Assembly: GCA_003135055.1 (NCBI GenBank)
Contig: PLDF01000201.1
Coordinates: 1 to 64,000 of the forward strand
DNA length: 64,000 nt
Reading direction: 5' to 3'
Source of the DNA: Bryobacterales bacterium
GTDB lineage: Bacteria > Acidobacteriota > Terriglobia > Bryobacterales > Bryobacteraceae
Both the position numbers and the translations under genes were made by a program. Below the pieces are notes generated by a model, which saw nothing but the letters and a program-made list of their open reading frames with translations, did no database searches and was not told the origin of the DNA. Numbering within the stretch: position 1 is the first letter of the stretch; every line of letters starts with the position of its first letter. Positions 51,483 to 60,289 of this stretch are shown here, one piece after another.

Positions 51483-53969
51483 GTGTCCGCCGCCTGGCGT
51501 TCGGCCTTGGCGCTGCTGACCTTCAGCGGCTCGCTCTTCTCGCAGTCTTACACCGCCCCCGCGGGTATCCGGCAGGCGGTCCGGCGCGCTGGCGCATCCA
51601 TCCTGCCCGGCGGCCGTGTCATCGCCCCATTTGGACGGGAATATGTCACCGGCCCCGGTCCTTTCGCGCTGGCGGTCAGTCCATCCGGCCGCAGCGCGGT
51701 CACGGCGAACGCCGGCCCGTGGCGCTATTCGCTTACTGTTGCGGACCGCGACAAGGCGGGCCATTGGGAGCCGCGGCAGATTGCGTCCCGTTCTCTGGGC
51801 TGGCTGCAGGAGTTCGGCGCCTCCGATTGGAAAGGCGTCTCCATCGGCGTGGCGTTCTCGGGCGAGCGCGCCGTCTACGTCTCGGAAGGGAACTCCGGCT
51901 GCGTCTCCCTCTTCGACTCCAACGACGAGCGCCGCCGCACCATCGATATCAACCAGGGCGGCTTCTCCGCCAGCTATACCGGCGATCTGGCTTTCGATTC
52001 CGCGCGCGGCATCCTCTACGCCGCCGACCAAGCCAACTTCCGCATCGCCGCCATCGACGTGAAATCGCGCCAGGTGGTGGCCTCCGTGCGCGTGGGCCGG
52101 CTCCCCTTCGCCTTGACGCTTTCGCCCGACCGCAAGACTCTCTACGTCACCAACGTAGGAATCTACGAATACCATGCGCTTCCCAAGCCTCTGCAGTTTC
52201 CCTCGGCGGCTTTGATCGAGACCGGCGAAAATGACAGGCCAGGAGGCCTGTCCCACTTGGAATCTAACTCGCTCGCCATCGTGGATGTCTCCACGCCCGC
52301 CGCCGCGAAACTGGTCGCATTCGTGCGCACCGGCATCAGTCCCTCGGGCGTGGTAGCTACCGCGGATCGCGTCTTCGTCTCGAATGCGGGCGACGATTCC
52401 ATTGTGGAGATCGATGCGAAGACTCACACCATCGTCAACCGCATCACCATCTCCATTCCCGGATTGGAGCAGTTCCGCGGCGTGATCCCGCTCGGCATGG
52501 CGTATGACGAAGCCTCCGGCTGGCTGCTGGTGGCTGAGGCTGGAATCAACGCAGTCGGCGTGGTCGATACCCGCCAGCATCGCGTGCTCGGCCACATTCC
52601 CGCGGCATGGTATCCCACGCGCGTGGCCATCGATGACGGCGAGGTGCTGGTGGCCAACGCCAGAGGACACGGCATCGGTCCGGATGCGCCCACCGCGATC
52701 TCGATGCGCGGCTCCTTGTTGCCCAGCCAGCTATACCAAGGGACGCTCTCTATCTTTCCCCTACCCGCCGTCGAAGTTCTTGCGGCGCTCACCGGGACCG
52801 TGATGCGCGCCAACGGCTTCGCGCCGCCGCGCCCCCCTTTGCCCGCGCCGCCGGCGGGCGTTCGCCACGTGGTGCTGATCGTGAAGGAGAGCCGCAGCTA
52901 CGACGAGATTCTGGGCGGTCTGGCCGGCGCCTCGAACGGCCGCGCCATGGGAGATGCGGGGCTGGCGCGGTACGGAACCAACGGCACCGTCGACGGCGGT
53001 CACCAGCGCTTCAGCATGAAGGACGTCCACGTGACGCCCAACCATCAGGCCATCGCGCGCCAGTGGGCCTTCAGCGACAATTTCTACGCCGATTCCGATG
53101 GCGCCATCGACGGGCGCCATTGGCTCACCGGCGTGTACCCTAACGCCTGGACCGAAAGCTCGCTGCTGGCGGCCTACGGCAACATGAAGGATTTCCGCCT
53201 GGGCGCCGCGCCGGGGCGTCTCTCGTTCCCCGGTTCCGCTTCGTCCGTGCAGCCCGAAGACGTGGGCGCCGCCGGAACGCTGTGGAGCCACCTGGCCAGC
53301 CACGGAATTTCGTTCTACAACTTCGGCGCGGGACTCGATCTGCCAGGCGCAGCCGGGCGATTCGTTACCGACATGCCGATGCCCGCCGAGCTTTACTCGC
53401 GGACCTCGCGCGAATATCCGGGCTTCAATATGTCCATCCCAGATCAGGACCGCGCCACCGTCTTCATTCGCGAAGTGGATGAAAAATTCGTGAAGACCGG
53501 CGCCGGTCTGCCGCAGTTTCTCTTCGTCTATCTTCCCGGCGATGCCACAGCCGCGCCGCGGCCCGACAGCGGTTACGCGTACAAGGAATCGTTCGTCGCC
53601 GATAACGACCTGGCGCTGGGCAGAATCATGCAGTATCTTTCAAGCACGAACTGGTGGAAGGAAACAGCCGTCTTTGTGACGGAATCTTCCGCGCTGGGCG
53701 GCATCGATCACATTCATGCCAACCGGACCGTTTTGCTGGCGGCCGGCCCGTGGGTAAGGCGCAGTTACGTGTCGCACATAAACACCAGCTTTCCCGGCCT
53801 GCTGAAAACGATTTACTGGCTGCTGGGATTGCCGCCGCAGAATCTCTTCGACGCCTCGGCGGCCGATCTGCGGGATTGCTTCACGTCGACGCCGGATTTT
53901 GCGCCGTATCGGGTAGTGAACGGAGACCGGCGGATTTTCAGCGTGCCCGCGGGGGCGCAGGTTCATTGA
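51483..53969 (+). CDS. Exported YVTN propeller fused to a phospholipase C-type phosphoesterase
   Basis: An 828-residue exported protein. Signal sequence (AAWRSALALLTFSGSLFSQ), then a propeller with YVTN-type blades (ASYTGDLAFDSARGILYAAD, LSPDRKTLYVTNVG, VFVSNAGDDSIVEIDA), then a phosphoesterase domain from about residue 450: GVRHVVLIVKESRSYDEILG, ARQWAFSDNFYADSDGAIDG, and the metal/catalytic end FVTESSALGGIDHIHANRTV and SHINTSFPGLLKTIYWLLGL. The domain is of the phospholipase C/acid phosphatase type (PF04185). GTG 51483 follows GGAAAG closely; no better start was found. A GACAGGCC repeat is inserted in frame at 52233-52255. The substrate is not known. Confidence 0.83.
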   Translation: MSAAWRSALALLTFSGSLFSQSYTAPAGIRQAVRRAGASILPGGRVIAPFGREYVTGPGPFALAVSPSGRSAVTANAGPWRYSLTVADRDKAGHWEPRQIASRSLGWLQEFGASDWKGVSIGVAFSGERAVYVSEGNSGCVSLFDSNDERRRTIDINQGGFSASYTGDLAFDSARGILYAADQANFRIAAIDVKSRQVVASVRVGRLPFALTLSPDRKTLYVTNVGIYEYHALPKPLQFPSAALIETGENDRPGGLSHLESNSLAIVDVSTPAAAKLVAFVRTGISPSGVVATADRVFVSNAGDDSIVEIDAKTHTIVNRITISIPGLEQFRGVIPLGMAYDEASGWLLVAEAGINAVGVVDTRQHRVLGHIPAAWYPTRVAIDDGEVLVANARGHGIGPDAPTAISMRGSLLPSQLYQGTLSIFPLPAVEVLAALTGTVMRANGFAPPRPPLPAPPAGVRHVVLIVKESRSYDEILGGLAGASNGRAMGDAGLARYGTNGTVDGGHQRFSMKDVHVTPNHQAIARQWAFSDNFYADSDGAIDGRHWLTGVYPNAWTESSLLAAYGNMKDFRLGAAPGRLSFPGSASSVQPEDVGAAGTLWSHLASHGISFYNFGAGLDLPGAAGRFVTDMPMPAELYSRTSREYPGFNMSIPDQDRATVFIREVDEKFVKTGAGLPQFLFVYLPGDATAAPRPDSGYAYKESFVADNDLALGRIMQYLSSTNWWKETAVFVTESSALGGIDHIHANRTVLLAAGPWVRRSYVSHINTSFPGLLKTIYWLLGLPPQNLFDASAADLRDCFTSTPDFAPYRVVNGDRRIFSVPAGAQVH
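52233..52255. repeat. GACAGGCC-family hairpin inserted in frame within a coding region
   Basis: GACAGGCCAGGAGGCCTGTC plus CCA, a copy of the repeat at 42254-42333, lies within the propeller/phosphoesterase gene and is translated as the end of the run ENDRPGGLSHLE. It falls between two propeller blades, where extra residues can be accepted. Confidence 0.8.
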
Positions 53970-53995
53970 GATGGACGCCAGGTCGTAGCTCCGTT

Positions 53996-54021
53996 CGGAG
54001 CCGCGCGCGTCAGCAAGCGGT
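53996..54021 (+). repeat. REP-like element, divergent copy
   Basis: CGGAGCCGCGCGCGTCAGCA followed by AGCGGT. It matches the consensus of the copies at 32013 and 57796 except in the variable positions. It is in the gap between the phosphoesterase and the transglycosylase genes and has no obvious inverted partner. Confidence 0.65.
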
Positions 54022-54136
54022 TTTTTGAGTAGCACCGAATCCTGCGTCCAAGAACTACACCGCCCGCACACTCTGCGTTAATCGCGCCACAGTACCGTTT
54101 GTGCAAGCGCTCGCGTCACACTAACATGGGTAGAGG

Positions 54137-55597
54137 ATGAGGTTCGCGCTGCTCTTTGTCCTGAGCCTGGTTCCTCTGGGCCGGGCCGGCTCTTCGGATT
54201 TTTTCACGCCGCAGCACCGGGTGTCGGGAATCGGCGTGGAGCGCGACGATATATCGAGCGATCTGCTCGATGTCCGCACCGATCGCATGATCCAATCGCA
54301 GACCTTCGCCATCATGCGCGATCCGCAGGCGCTTAACGGCGCGAAGCGTATCACCGGCAATGCCAAGCTGCAGGCGCTGTTCAAAGCCGCCGGGCAACGC
54401 AGCGGATTTCCGCCGGCGCTGATCGAAGCCATCTCTTACCTGGAAAGCTGGGGCGACCCGAAGGCGGAGAGCCCGTCCGGCCCGAAGGGCATCATGCAGA
54501 TCTCCGCGGCCACGGCGCGTTCCATGAAGCTGAAGGTGGCCATCGCCACGCGTTACAAGGTCACGCGCGAGAAGGTCGCGGTGAAATCGGCGAGCGGCAA
54601 GACAAGATACAAGACGGTGACCCACAAGACCCCGTACACGGTAACCCTCCGCGACGACCGCTTAACGCCCGACCGCGCCATCCCCGCGGCGGCCGTTTAT
54701 CTGGCCGGCCTCGAGCAGAAATTTGGTGGGCGCGATTGGGCCGTCTTTGCGTATCACTGCGGCGCCGGCTGCGTGGGCGAGATGCTCGAGCTGACGCGCC
54801 AGGCGCGTGGCATTCCGAAGGACCAGATCACCGTGCCGCGCATGTTTTTTTCGAGCAGTCCGGCGTGGAATCGCGAGTTGTACCAGGCCATAGAGCAGCA
54901 AATGCAGCGCGATTATTCGCCGACCTATTACTTCCGCGTAATGCGCGCGGAACAGTTGCTGGCGCTCTACCGGAGCGATCCGCTCGCATTCGAGACGCTG
55001 TTCAACCAGTACAAGAGCGATTTTGTGGCCGCCGGGCGCGCGCCGCACCGCCTTTCCGTCTGGCTGAAGCGCGACGATCTGGTATTCCATAGCGGCGACG
55101 ATATTCGCGCCGACCTGGGCAAGCGCCTCGTCCGCGCGCTGGACCGTCCGGAGTTCTTCGGATACAGGCTGAACATCGCGCCGGATTCGCCCGCGAACCT
55201 GGAGTCTTACTCCCAGGCGTCGCCCTCGGCCATAGGCACGCTGATTTACATTGCGTTCGAAACGCGAAGGCTGGACGAAGCGCTCCATCCGAAAGGCGAG
55301 AAATATCTTCCGCTGCCGGTGAGCTCGCTGGTGGAATCGGAAGATTTTGCGCGCCAGCTAGGCCAGCACGAGGCGCTGGCGCACACTTCCGGGCAAGTGT
55401 TCGACGTCGACTATTCGGGCTTGCCCCCGGGCGAATTGGAGTGCCTGCGGTTCGTGCTCGACGACTTGGGCTGGGACGGCTATCTGGGCTTCATCGACGA
55501 GGGCCGCGACAATCTGCATATCGGATGCTCGCCCACCACGCGCGATTTCTTCGCGACGGTGTTCCAGGAAGCGGTAGGGAAACAGCCGGCCGAGTGA
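54137..55597 (+). CDS. Lytic transglycosylase (SLT domain)
   Basis: A 486-residue exported protein. A signal peptide (RFALLFVLSLVPLGRAGS) is followed by an SLT domain: FPPALIEAISYLESWGDPKA carries the catalytic Glu103, and SGPKGIMQISAATARSMKLK the GLMQ-like motif; DWAVFAYHCGAGCVGEML is the AYNAG-like segment. It contains an insert rich in K/T (VTREKVAVKSASGKTRYKTV) and a long C-terminal helical domain of unknown role. Cleaves the MurNAc-GlcNAc bond in peptidoglycan, releasing 1,6-anhydro-MurNAc. The gene stands alone, 167 bases after the phosphoesterase. Confidence 0.88.
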   Translation: MRFALLFVLSLVPLGRAGSSDFFTPQHRVSGIGVERDDISSDLLDVRTDRMIQSQTFAIMRDPQALNGAKRITGNAKLQALFKAAGQRSGFPPALIEAISYLESWGDPKAESPSGPKGIMQISAATARSMKLKVAIATRYKVTREKVAVKSASGKTRYKTVTHKTPYTVTLRDDRLTPDRAIPAAAVYLAGLEQKFGGRDWAVFAYHCGAGCVGEMLELTRQARGIPKDQITVPRMFFSSSPAWNRELYQAIEQQMQRDYSPTYYFRVMRAEQLLALYRSDPLAFETLFNQYKSDFVAAGRAPHRLSVWLKRDDLVFHSGDDIRADLGKRLVRALDRPEFFGYRLNIAPDSPANLESYSQASPSAIGTLIYIAFETRRLDEALHPKGEKYLPLPVSSLVESEDFARQLGQHEALAHTSGQVFDVDYSGLPPGELECLRFVLDDLGWDGYLGFIDEGRDNLHIGCSPTTRDFFATVFQEAVGKQPAE

Positions 55598-55748
55598 GGG
55601 AGTGCTCCGGCTATGGCGTTCGGATCATCCTTCAGAAAGGCAACCCTGAGTCCGTGCGGCCGCCGCGGCGAACCCGTTCAAACCGAGCGGCAGGCGTCCC
55701 TTGGCGGGTAGCGTCCGTGACGGCGGAAACCGGCGGGCGCTCTTGGTC

Positions 55749-55776
55749 GGACAGACCATCGCCTTTCGTGGTCTGT
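55749..55776. repeat. Hairpin repeat, GGACAGACCATC family, copy 2
   Basis: Twenty-eight bases identical to 49176-49203, with the perfect 8-bp stem ACAGACCA/TGGTCTGT. It sits in the 241-base gap between converging transglycosylase and acyl-CoA synthetase genes and could act as a terminator there. Confidence 0.8.
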
Positions 55777-55838
55777 TACCGAGCCCCTTCTACCCGCGAA
55801 ATTTGATGAAAAACTCCGGAGGCCCGCTGCCCCGCAAA

Positions 55839-57407
55839 TCATCCCTGAATCCGCAGATCTTTGCCTTGCCAGAAGACTTCGCGCAATTCGCGCTTGAGGA
55901 TCTTGCCGGTTCCGGTCTTCGGCAGCGGTTCCTCGCCGAACACAAACCGGCGCGGCATTTTGAATTTGGCGATGCGGCCTTGCAGGAAGTCGCAAAGCTC
56001 GCGCTCGGTGAGTTGCCGGCCGGGCTTTACCACCACATAGGCCGCGGGCACTTCGCCCCATTGCGGATCGGGCGCGGAGACCACCGCGCATTCGAACACC
56101 GCGGGGTGCGCGAAGATGGCGCGCTCCACTTCAATAGACGAAATATTCTCGCCGCCGCTGATGATGATGTCCTTCTTGCGGTCGACGATGTTGATGTAGG
56201 TCTCGTCGTCCCACACGGCCATGTCGCCGGTGCGCAGCCACGCGCCTGACATCACGGCCGCGGTGGCTTCGGGCTCCCGGTAATAGCCATCCATCACCAG
56301 ATCGCCGCGGATTACGATTTCGCCGATGGTTTGCATGTCGCGCGGCACGTCGTGCATGTGGGCGTCCACCACGCGGATTTCGCAGCCGGGAACGGGCCAG
56401 CCGGTGTATGCGAGATGGCGCACGCGGTCTTCCTCATCGGCGTAGACTACGGTGCTCTTGGTGCGGGCGGAGGTGGCCACCGGGCTGGTTTCGGTGAGTC
56501 CATAACCGGCCTGCACGCGGCACGGGAACACCTTTTCCATGCGCGCCACGAGCTCGGGTGAAGACGCCGCTCCGCCCAGATTGATTTCGCGCATGCTCGA
56601 AAGATCGAACTTGCCGATGTCCGGATGGTTCAGCAGCGCGTTAGCCATGGTGGGCACCAGCGACATGCCCGTGGCGCGTTCTTCCTGAATGAGCTGCAGC
56701 ACGTGCGCGGGGTCGAAGCGGCGCACCATCACCTGCTTGATGCCGTACATGGTGGAGGAGTGCGCGCGGCCCCATCCATTGGCGTGGAACAGCGGTATGG
56801 TATGCAACTCGACGCTATTATCTTCGTGGGTGAAGATGGCGGCCACGGAAAACGCGTGCAGATACAAGGTGCGGTGCGACAGCATGACGCCCTTGGGAGT
56901 GCCGGTGGAACCGCTGGTGTAGAACAGCTCGGCGATGGCGGTTTCATCGACGGCCATCGGGTCGGGCCGCTCGATGCGGCCGCGGGAAAGCAGCTCCTCA
57001 TAGGCCTCGCCGGTTTCGACGAATCGATGCACCGCGGGGCACGCGCTGCGCAAGTGATCTACCAGAGGCGCGAAATCCGGCTCGTAAATCAGGACGCGCG
57101 GCTCGGCGTGATTGAGAATGACTGTCAGTTCAGATGGCGTCAGCCGCACGTTAAGCGGCATCACGATGGCGCCTGCCAACAACACCCCGAAGTAGCCTTC
57201 CAGAAGCTGGTGCGTATTGAAGCTGAGATAGCCGACGCGGTCGCCGGGGGCCACCCCTTCGGACAGCAATCCGGCTGCGAGGCGCTCGCAGCGCTCGCCG
57301 AATTCGGCGTAGGTGAAGCGGGCGGCGCCGCAGACTAAGCCTAACTTCTTGCCGTAGAGATCGATGGCCCGGTAGAGGCATCGGATCGGCGATAGGGGCA
57401 CGTGCAT
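55839..57407 (-). CDS. AMP-dependent acyl-CoA synthetase/ligase
   Basis: A 522-residue ANL-superfamily enzyme that activates a carboxylic acid as acyl-AMP and transfers it to CoA. AELFYTSGSTGTPKGVMLSH is the P-loop (A3), QAGYGLTETSPVA the A5 motif, WLRTGDMAVWDDE (A7), DRKKDIIISGGENISSIEVE (A8) with hinge Asp, and PKTGTGKILKRELR (A10) with the catalytic Lys. The length and N-terminus (RAIDLYGKKLGLVCGAARFT) suggest a medium- or long-chain fatty acid type. Start ATG 57407. It stands alone between two gaps containing repeats and a pseudogene. Confidence 0.92.
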   Translation of the reverse strand: MHVPLSPIRCLYRAIDLYGKKLGLVCGAARFTYAEFGERCERLAAGLLSEGVAPGDRVGYLSFNTHQLLEGYFGVLLAGAIVMPLNVRLTPSELTVILNHAEPRVLIYEPDFAPLVDHLRSACPAVHRFVETGEAYEELLSRGRIERPDPMAVDETAIAELFYTSGSTGTPKGVMLSHRTLYLHAFSVAAIFTHEDNSVELHTIPLFHANGWGRAHSSTMYGIKQVMVRRFDPAHVLQLIQEERATGMSLVPTMANALLNHPDIGKFDLSSMREINLGGAASSPELVARMEKVFPCRVQAGYGLTETSPVATSARTKSTVVYADEEDRVRHLAYTGWPVPGCEIRVVDAHMHDVPRDMQTIGEIVIRGDLVMDGYYREPEATAAVMSGAWLRTGDMAVWDDETYINIVDRKKDIIISGGENISSIEVERAIFAHPAVFECAVVSAPDPQWGEVPAAYVVVKPGRQLTERELCDFLQGRIAKFKMPRRFVFGEEPLPKTGTGKILKRELREVFWQGKDLRIQG

Positions 57408-57536
57408 TATTAGAGGGTACTACTTGAGAGCGTGCGGGGCATGTCCCCGCGACGGTGTGGCCGTTGCCCATGGCGATCGCTTTATCCGGCTGGCCGGCGC
57501 TCCAGCCCTCCGCGAAGACTGGCGGCGCGGGCTTAT

Positions 57537-58067
57537 CTTTTAGGGTTGCCTTCGGGCGCGCCGGCTTTGGCCCAGGACGGCGATCGGCGCGATCCGTTCG
57601 TCGGTGAGGCGGCGCTCATGCTGGAATTTGCCGTAACCGGGCGCGGGCTTCCACGGCGGCATAAAGCGCTTTTCGGCGACCGTGGCGATGAGGCCGGCGC
57701 GCTTGGCAGCGTCCTCGTAAGGAGCCGCGGAGAAATAACCTGTACATTCAGACCCAACCGCTTCCTAACGCGCGCGGCTCGGTAATGCGCATTTGACAGA
57801 GCCGCGACCGTAAGGGAGCGGTTGCGCACCTTCGAAACATTTGGTCACCTTATTGTTTCGCGGCCCCTAAGACCTAAGTAAGCAGCGAAAACCGGGCTAC
57901 TTCCCCGGGGCGGTGACAGAGCGCGCTGGGCGTTGAGTATGGGCGCGATGTCTTTGTTGTAAGTGGGCGTCGCCGCGCTCATCGGCTGAAGAACCGTAAA
58001 CACGGCTAGCAGCGCCAGTGGTAAGTGCGTGTCGCGAAATAAGCTTGCGGCCGAAGCGGGTTCTCAC
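57537..58067 (-). pseudogene. Cytochrome c/redoxin-like protein, split by an inverted REP pair and frameshifts
   Basis: Signal-like HLPLALLAVFTVLQPMSAAT then TYNKDIAPILNAQ is the start of a c-type cytochrome; after a frame change ALCHRPGEVARFSLLT is the haem-site segment, with the motif's first Cys missing. The frame stops at a TAG near 57885, where about 135 bases of repeat-containing DNA begin. Beyond it PYEDAAKRAGLIATVAEKRF and MPPWKPAPGYGKFQHERRLT resume the family sequence, and WAKAGAPEGNPK appears after a further shift. The family is common in Acidobacteriota. The gene is dead; the repeat insertion and frame changes are both visible. Confidence 0.72.
57753..57825. repeat. Inverted pair of REP-like elements (REPIN-like)
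   Basis: On the plus strand CCCAACCGCTTCCTAACGCG and CGCGGCTCGGT (57753-57783) are the reverse complement of the consensus; AATGCGCATT (57784-57793), itself palindromic, separates them from GACAGAGCCGCGACCGTAAG and GGAGCGGTTG (57795 on). Together they form a long imperfect hairpin. This inverted-pair layout is what is called a REPIN in other bacteria. Confidence 0.75.
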
Positions 58068-58114
58068 GATTGCGAACGCTGCACGCAGAAGTGCGCCGCG
58101 GCCCCGAACGGCGA

Positions 58115-59059
58115 CTATTTCCGTTCGCCCTGGAGATGTCCCTTCACCGCCGCCTTTGGCGTGAGCAGCTGCTGGAACTGGGCCTCGGGCAGGCTTGCCG
58201 AAATGTTTACAGTTGAGCCCGCCGCCGTCACTGTCAGCGATTTCGCGAACGCCGCGGCGCCGGGATTCTGCGCCGTTTGCATTTGCGCAAGATTGCCGAG
58301 CAGTTGCAGCAAGCCCGCCAGCGCCGTGGCATCCTCCGCCGTATCGCTCTGCGCTTGCGCCGTGAACGCTACGCTTGAGCCGAACTTTACGCCCACATAG
58401 CCGCTCTGCACCTGCTGCAGTATGTTGGCGGGAATGGTCACGCCGCCGACGGCCGGGGGTTTGGGGTCGCTCGCAGGAGCCAATGCCGCCGGGGATATGG
58501 TGGATAAAGCCCACGCATCTTCCGTCACGCTCAACTGGTTGGCCTGGGTGACCAATGCAGGCGGCAGCGTCGCCGGCGCGGCCTCCCGGTCAATCGCGGC
58601 CTTCACGTTGGCTACGCTGCCGGCAATCATCACCGACGCGTCCGGGAACGCGATGCCTTCGGTCTTCTTGGGGCTCTCTATAATGATGACGCCCTTGTAC
58701 GTTTCCTGCGTGGCGCCGTTGGCTGTGGCCGCGGCCGCGATTTTGGCGGGGTTGAAGACGCCGCTGGCCAGCGCCAGCGAATTGGCGGCTCCGGGAGCGC
58801 CGTTAGAAACCAGCAGCAGCTCGATCAAATCCTGCCGCGGGTCGAAGCCGGTCTCGGCGACCAACTGCTGAAAATGGCTGCTCTCCATCTGGCTCAACAG
58901 AAATTGCCCGAACGGCGAAAGCCTCGCCTGCATCACGTTGACATCCGACATCACTTTGACGTCGGCCATCACCAGTTTCATCAATTGCGGGTCGGCGGCC
59001 GGCAGCGCGCCGGCAAAAACGCTCAAAAGCGATGCGGTGGTAAGAACTCTTGCCTTCAT
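58115..59059 (-). CDS. Secreted protein of unknown function
   Basis: A 314-residue protein with a clear signal peptide (KARVLTTASLLSVFAGALPA). No named domain recognised. The mature part is rich in Ala, Val and Thr with alternating strand-like segments (KGVIIIESPKKTEGIAFPDA, SVMIAGSVANVKAAIDRE) and may belong to the DUF3352-like group of exported proteins. It starts one base after the ribBA stop on the same strand, so it is probably cotranscribed with ribBA, although no functional link is obvious. Function unknown. Confidence 0.72.
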   Translation of the reverse strand: MKARVLTTASLLSVFAGALPAADPQLMKLVMADVKVMSDVNVMQARLSPFGQFLLSQMESSHFQQLVAETGFDPRQDLIELLLVSNGAPGAANSLALASGVFNPAKIAAAATANGATQETYKGVIIIESPKKTEGIAFPDASVMIAGSVANVKAAIDREAAPATLPPALVTQANQLSVTEDAWALSTISPAALAPASDPKPPAVGGVTIPANILQQVQSGYVGVKFGSSVAFTAQAQSDTAEDATALAGLLQLLGNLAQMQTAQNPGAAAFAKSLTVTAAGSTVNISASLPEAQFQQLLTPKAAVKGHLQGERK

Positions 59060-59060
59060 A

Positions 59061-60173
59061 TCATCCAGGACGCGGGTCCTGCCCCATTATTAACGGCGAT
59101 TCCAGGACAACCGGGATCTGGTCCACGATTTCTATGCCAAACCCCTCCAAAGCAACTACTTTCCGGGGATGGTTGGTCAGCAGCCGGATCGTATGCAGCC
59201 CAAGATCCGAGAGAATCTGCGCGCCGATTCCGTGCTCGTGCTGCGAGCGTTGCGGCTCGCGCCCATGCAGCGCCGCGCGGCGCGGACCGGTCTCGTGCAG
59301 ATAGACCAGCACGCCCATACCCTCTTCCGCAATCGCGCGCAGCGAGGCGCGCATCATGCGTCCGCACTCGCACATGGTGGAGCCGAATACGTCGCCATAC
59401 ACGCACCGCGAATGCATCCGCACCAGCACGCGCTCGCGCCCCTGCACCTCGCCGTGGACCAGTGCCAGATGCTCTTCGGGATCCAAATCGCTCGCGTAGC
59501 CGATGCTGCGGAACCCGCCGAACTCGGTCTCGATGCAGCTTTCGGCCGCGCGGCGAATGAAGCGCTCGGTCTTCAAGCGATAGCGGATCAGGTCCGCCAC
59601 GGACGCCATTTTCAGGCCGTGCCGCGCGCAGAACTCCACCAGGTGCGGCACGCGCGCCATGGTGCCGTCCTCATTCATAATCTCGCAGATGACGCCCGCC
59701 GGCGCGAGCCCCGCGAGCCGCGCCAGGTCCGAAGCTGCTTCGGTCTGTCCCGCCCGAACCAGCACCCCGCCTTCGCGCGCCCGCAACGGGAACACGTGGC
59801 CGGGCCGGGCCAGATCGGGCGGCTTGCAGTCCGGGTCGATGGCTTTCAAGATGGTGCGCGTCCGGTCTAGCGCGGAGATGCCGGTTGTAACCCCTTCGCG
59901 CGCATCGATGGATTCGCAAAACGCCGTCCCGAAATTGGAGGTATTGCGCGGCGTCATCAGCGGCAGGCGCAACGCGTCGCACCGCTCCGGCGTAAGTGAG
60001 AGACAGATCAGCCCGCGGCCGTGCGTCGCCATGAAATTGACGATTTCCGGCGTGATCTTTTCGGCGGCGATGGTGAGGTCGCCTTCGTTTTCGCGGTCCT
60101 CATCGTCTACGACCACCACCATGCGTCCGGCGCGGATGTCGTCGATGGCGTCCGCGATAGGGACAAAGGGCAT
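59061..60173 (-). CDS. ribBA: Bifunctional riboflavin biosynthesis protein RibBA
   Basis: A 370-residue fusion. Residues 1-200 are 3,4-dihydroxy-2-butanone-4-phosphate synthase: [20 protein letters not shown] with the acidic metal ligands, [12 protein letters not shown], and [20 protein letters not shown]. From about 210 comes the GTP cyclohydrolase II domain: [20 protein letters not shown] keeps the three zinc cysteines, and [20 protein letters not shown] with [15 protein letters not shown] follows. Between them the usual RGxGLxxKxxAYxLQD catalytic stretch is replaced by the short [17 protein letters not shown], so the second activity may be altered. Makes the two precursors of lumazine from ribulose-5-phosphate and GTP. 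Confidence 0.93.
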   Translation of the reverse strand: MPFVPIADAIDDIRAGRMVVVVDDEDRENEGDLTIAAEKITPEIVNFMATHGRGLICLSLTPERCDALRLPLMTPRNTSNFGTAFCESIDAREGVTTGISALDRTRTILKAIDPDCKPPDLARPGHVFPLRAREGGVLVRAGQTEAASDLARLAGLAPAGVICEIMNEDGTMARVPHLVEFCARHGLKMASVADLIRYRLKTERFIRRAAESCIETEFGGFRSIGYASDLDPEEHLALVHGEVQGRERVLVRMHSRCVYGDVFGSTMCECGRMMRASLRAIAEEGMGVLVYLHETGPRRAALHGREPQRSQHEHGIGAQILSDLGLHTIRLLTNHPRKVVALEGFGIEIVDQIPVVLESPLIMGQDPRPG

Positions 60174-60187
60174 GATTCATTGTAGCG

Positions 60188-60237
60188 GTGGGGCAGCCAA
60201 TCCTGGCTGCAGCCGCCTTTCAGGCGGCTCTTCGCAT
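60188..60237. repeat. Dispersed repeat, GTGGGGCAGCC family, copy 2
   Basis: GTGGGGCAGCCAATCCTGGC, then TGCAGCCGCCTTTCAGGCGG and CTCTTCGCAT. Nearly identical to 45831-45880; the second stem has GCCGCC/GGCGGC in place of GCCGGC/GCCGGC, a compensatory change. It is just upstream of ribBA. Confidence 0.8.
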
Positions 60238-60289
60238 TACCCGCCCGTCTCGCGGCGAAATGGGCAAGCTGAGGCATAACCCACCTCTT

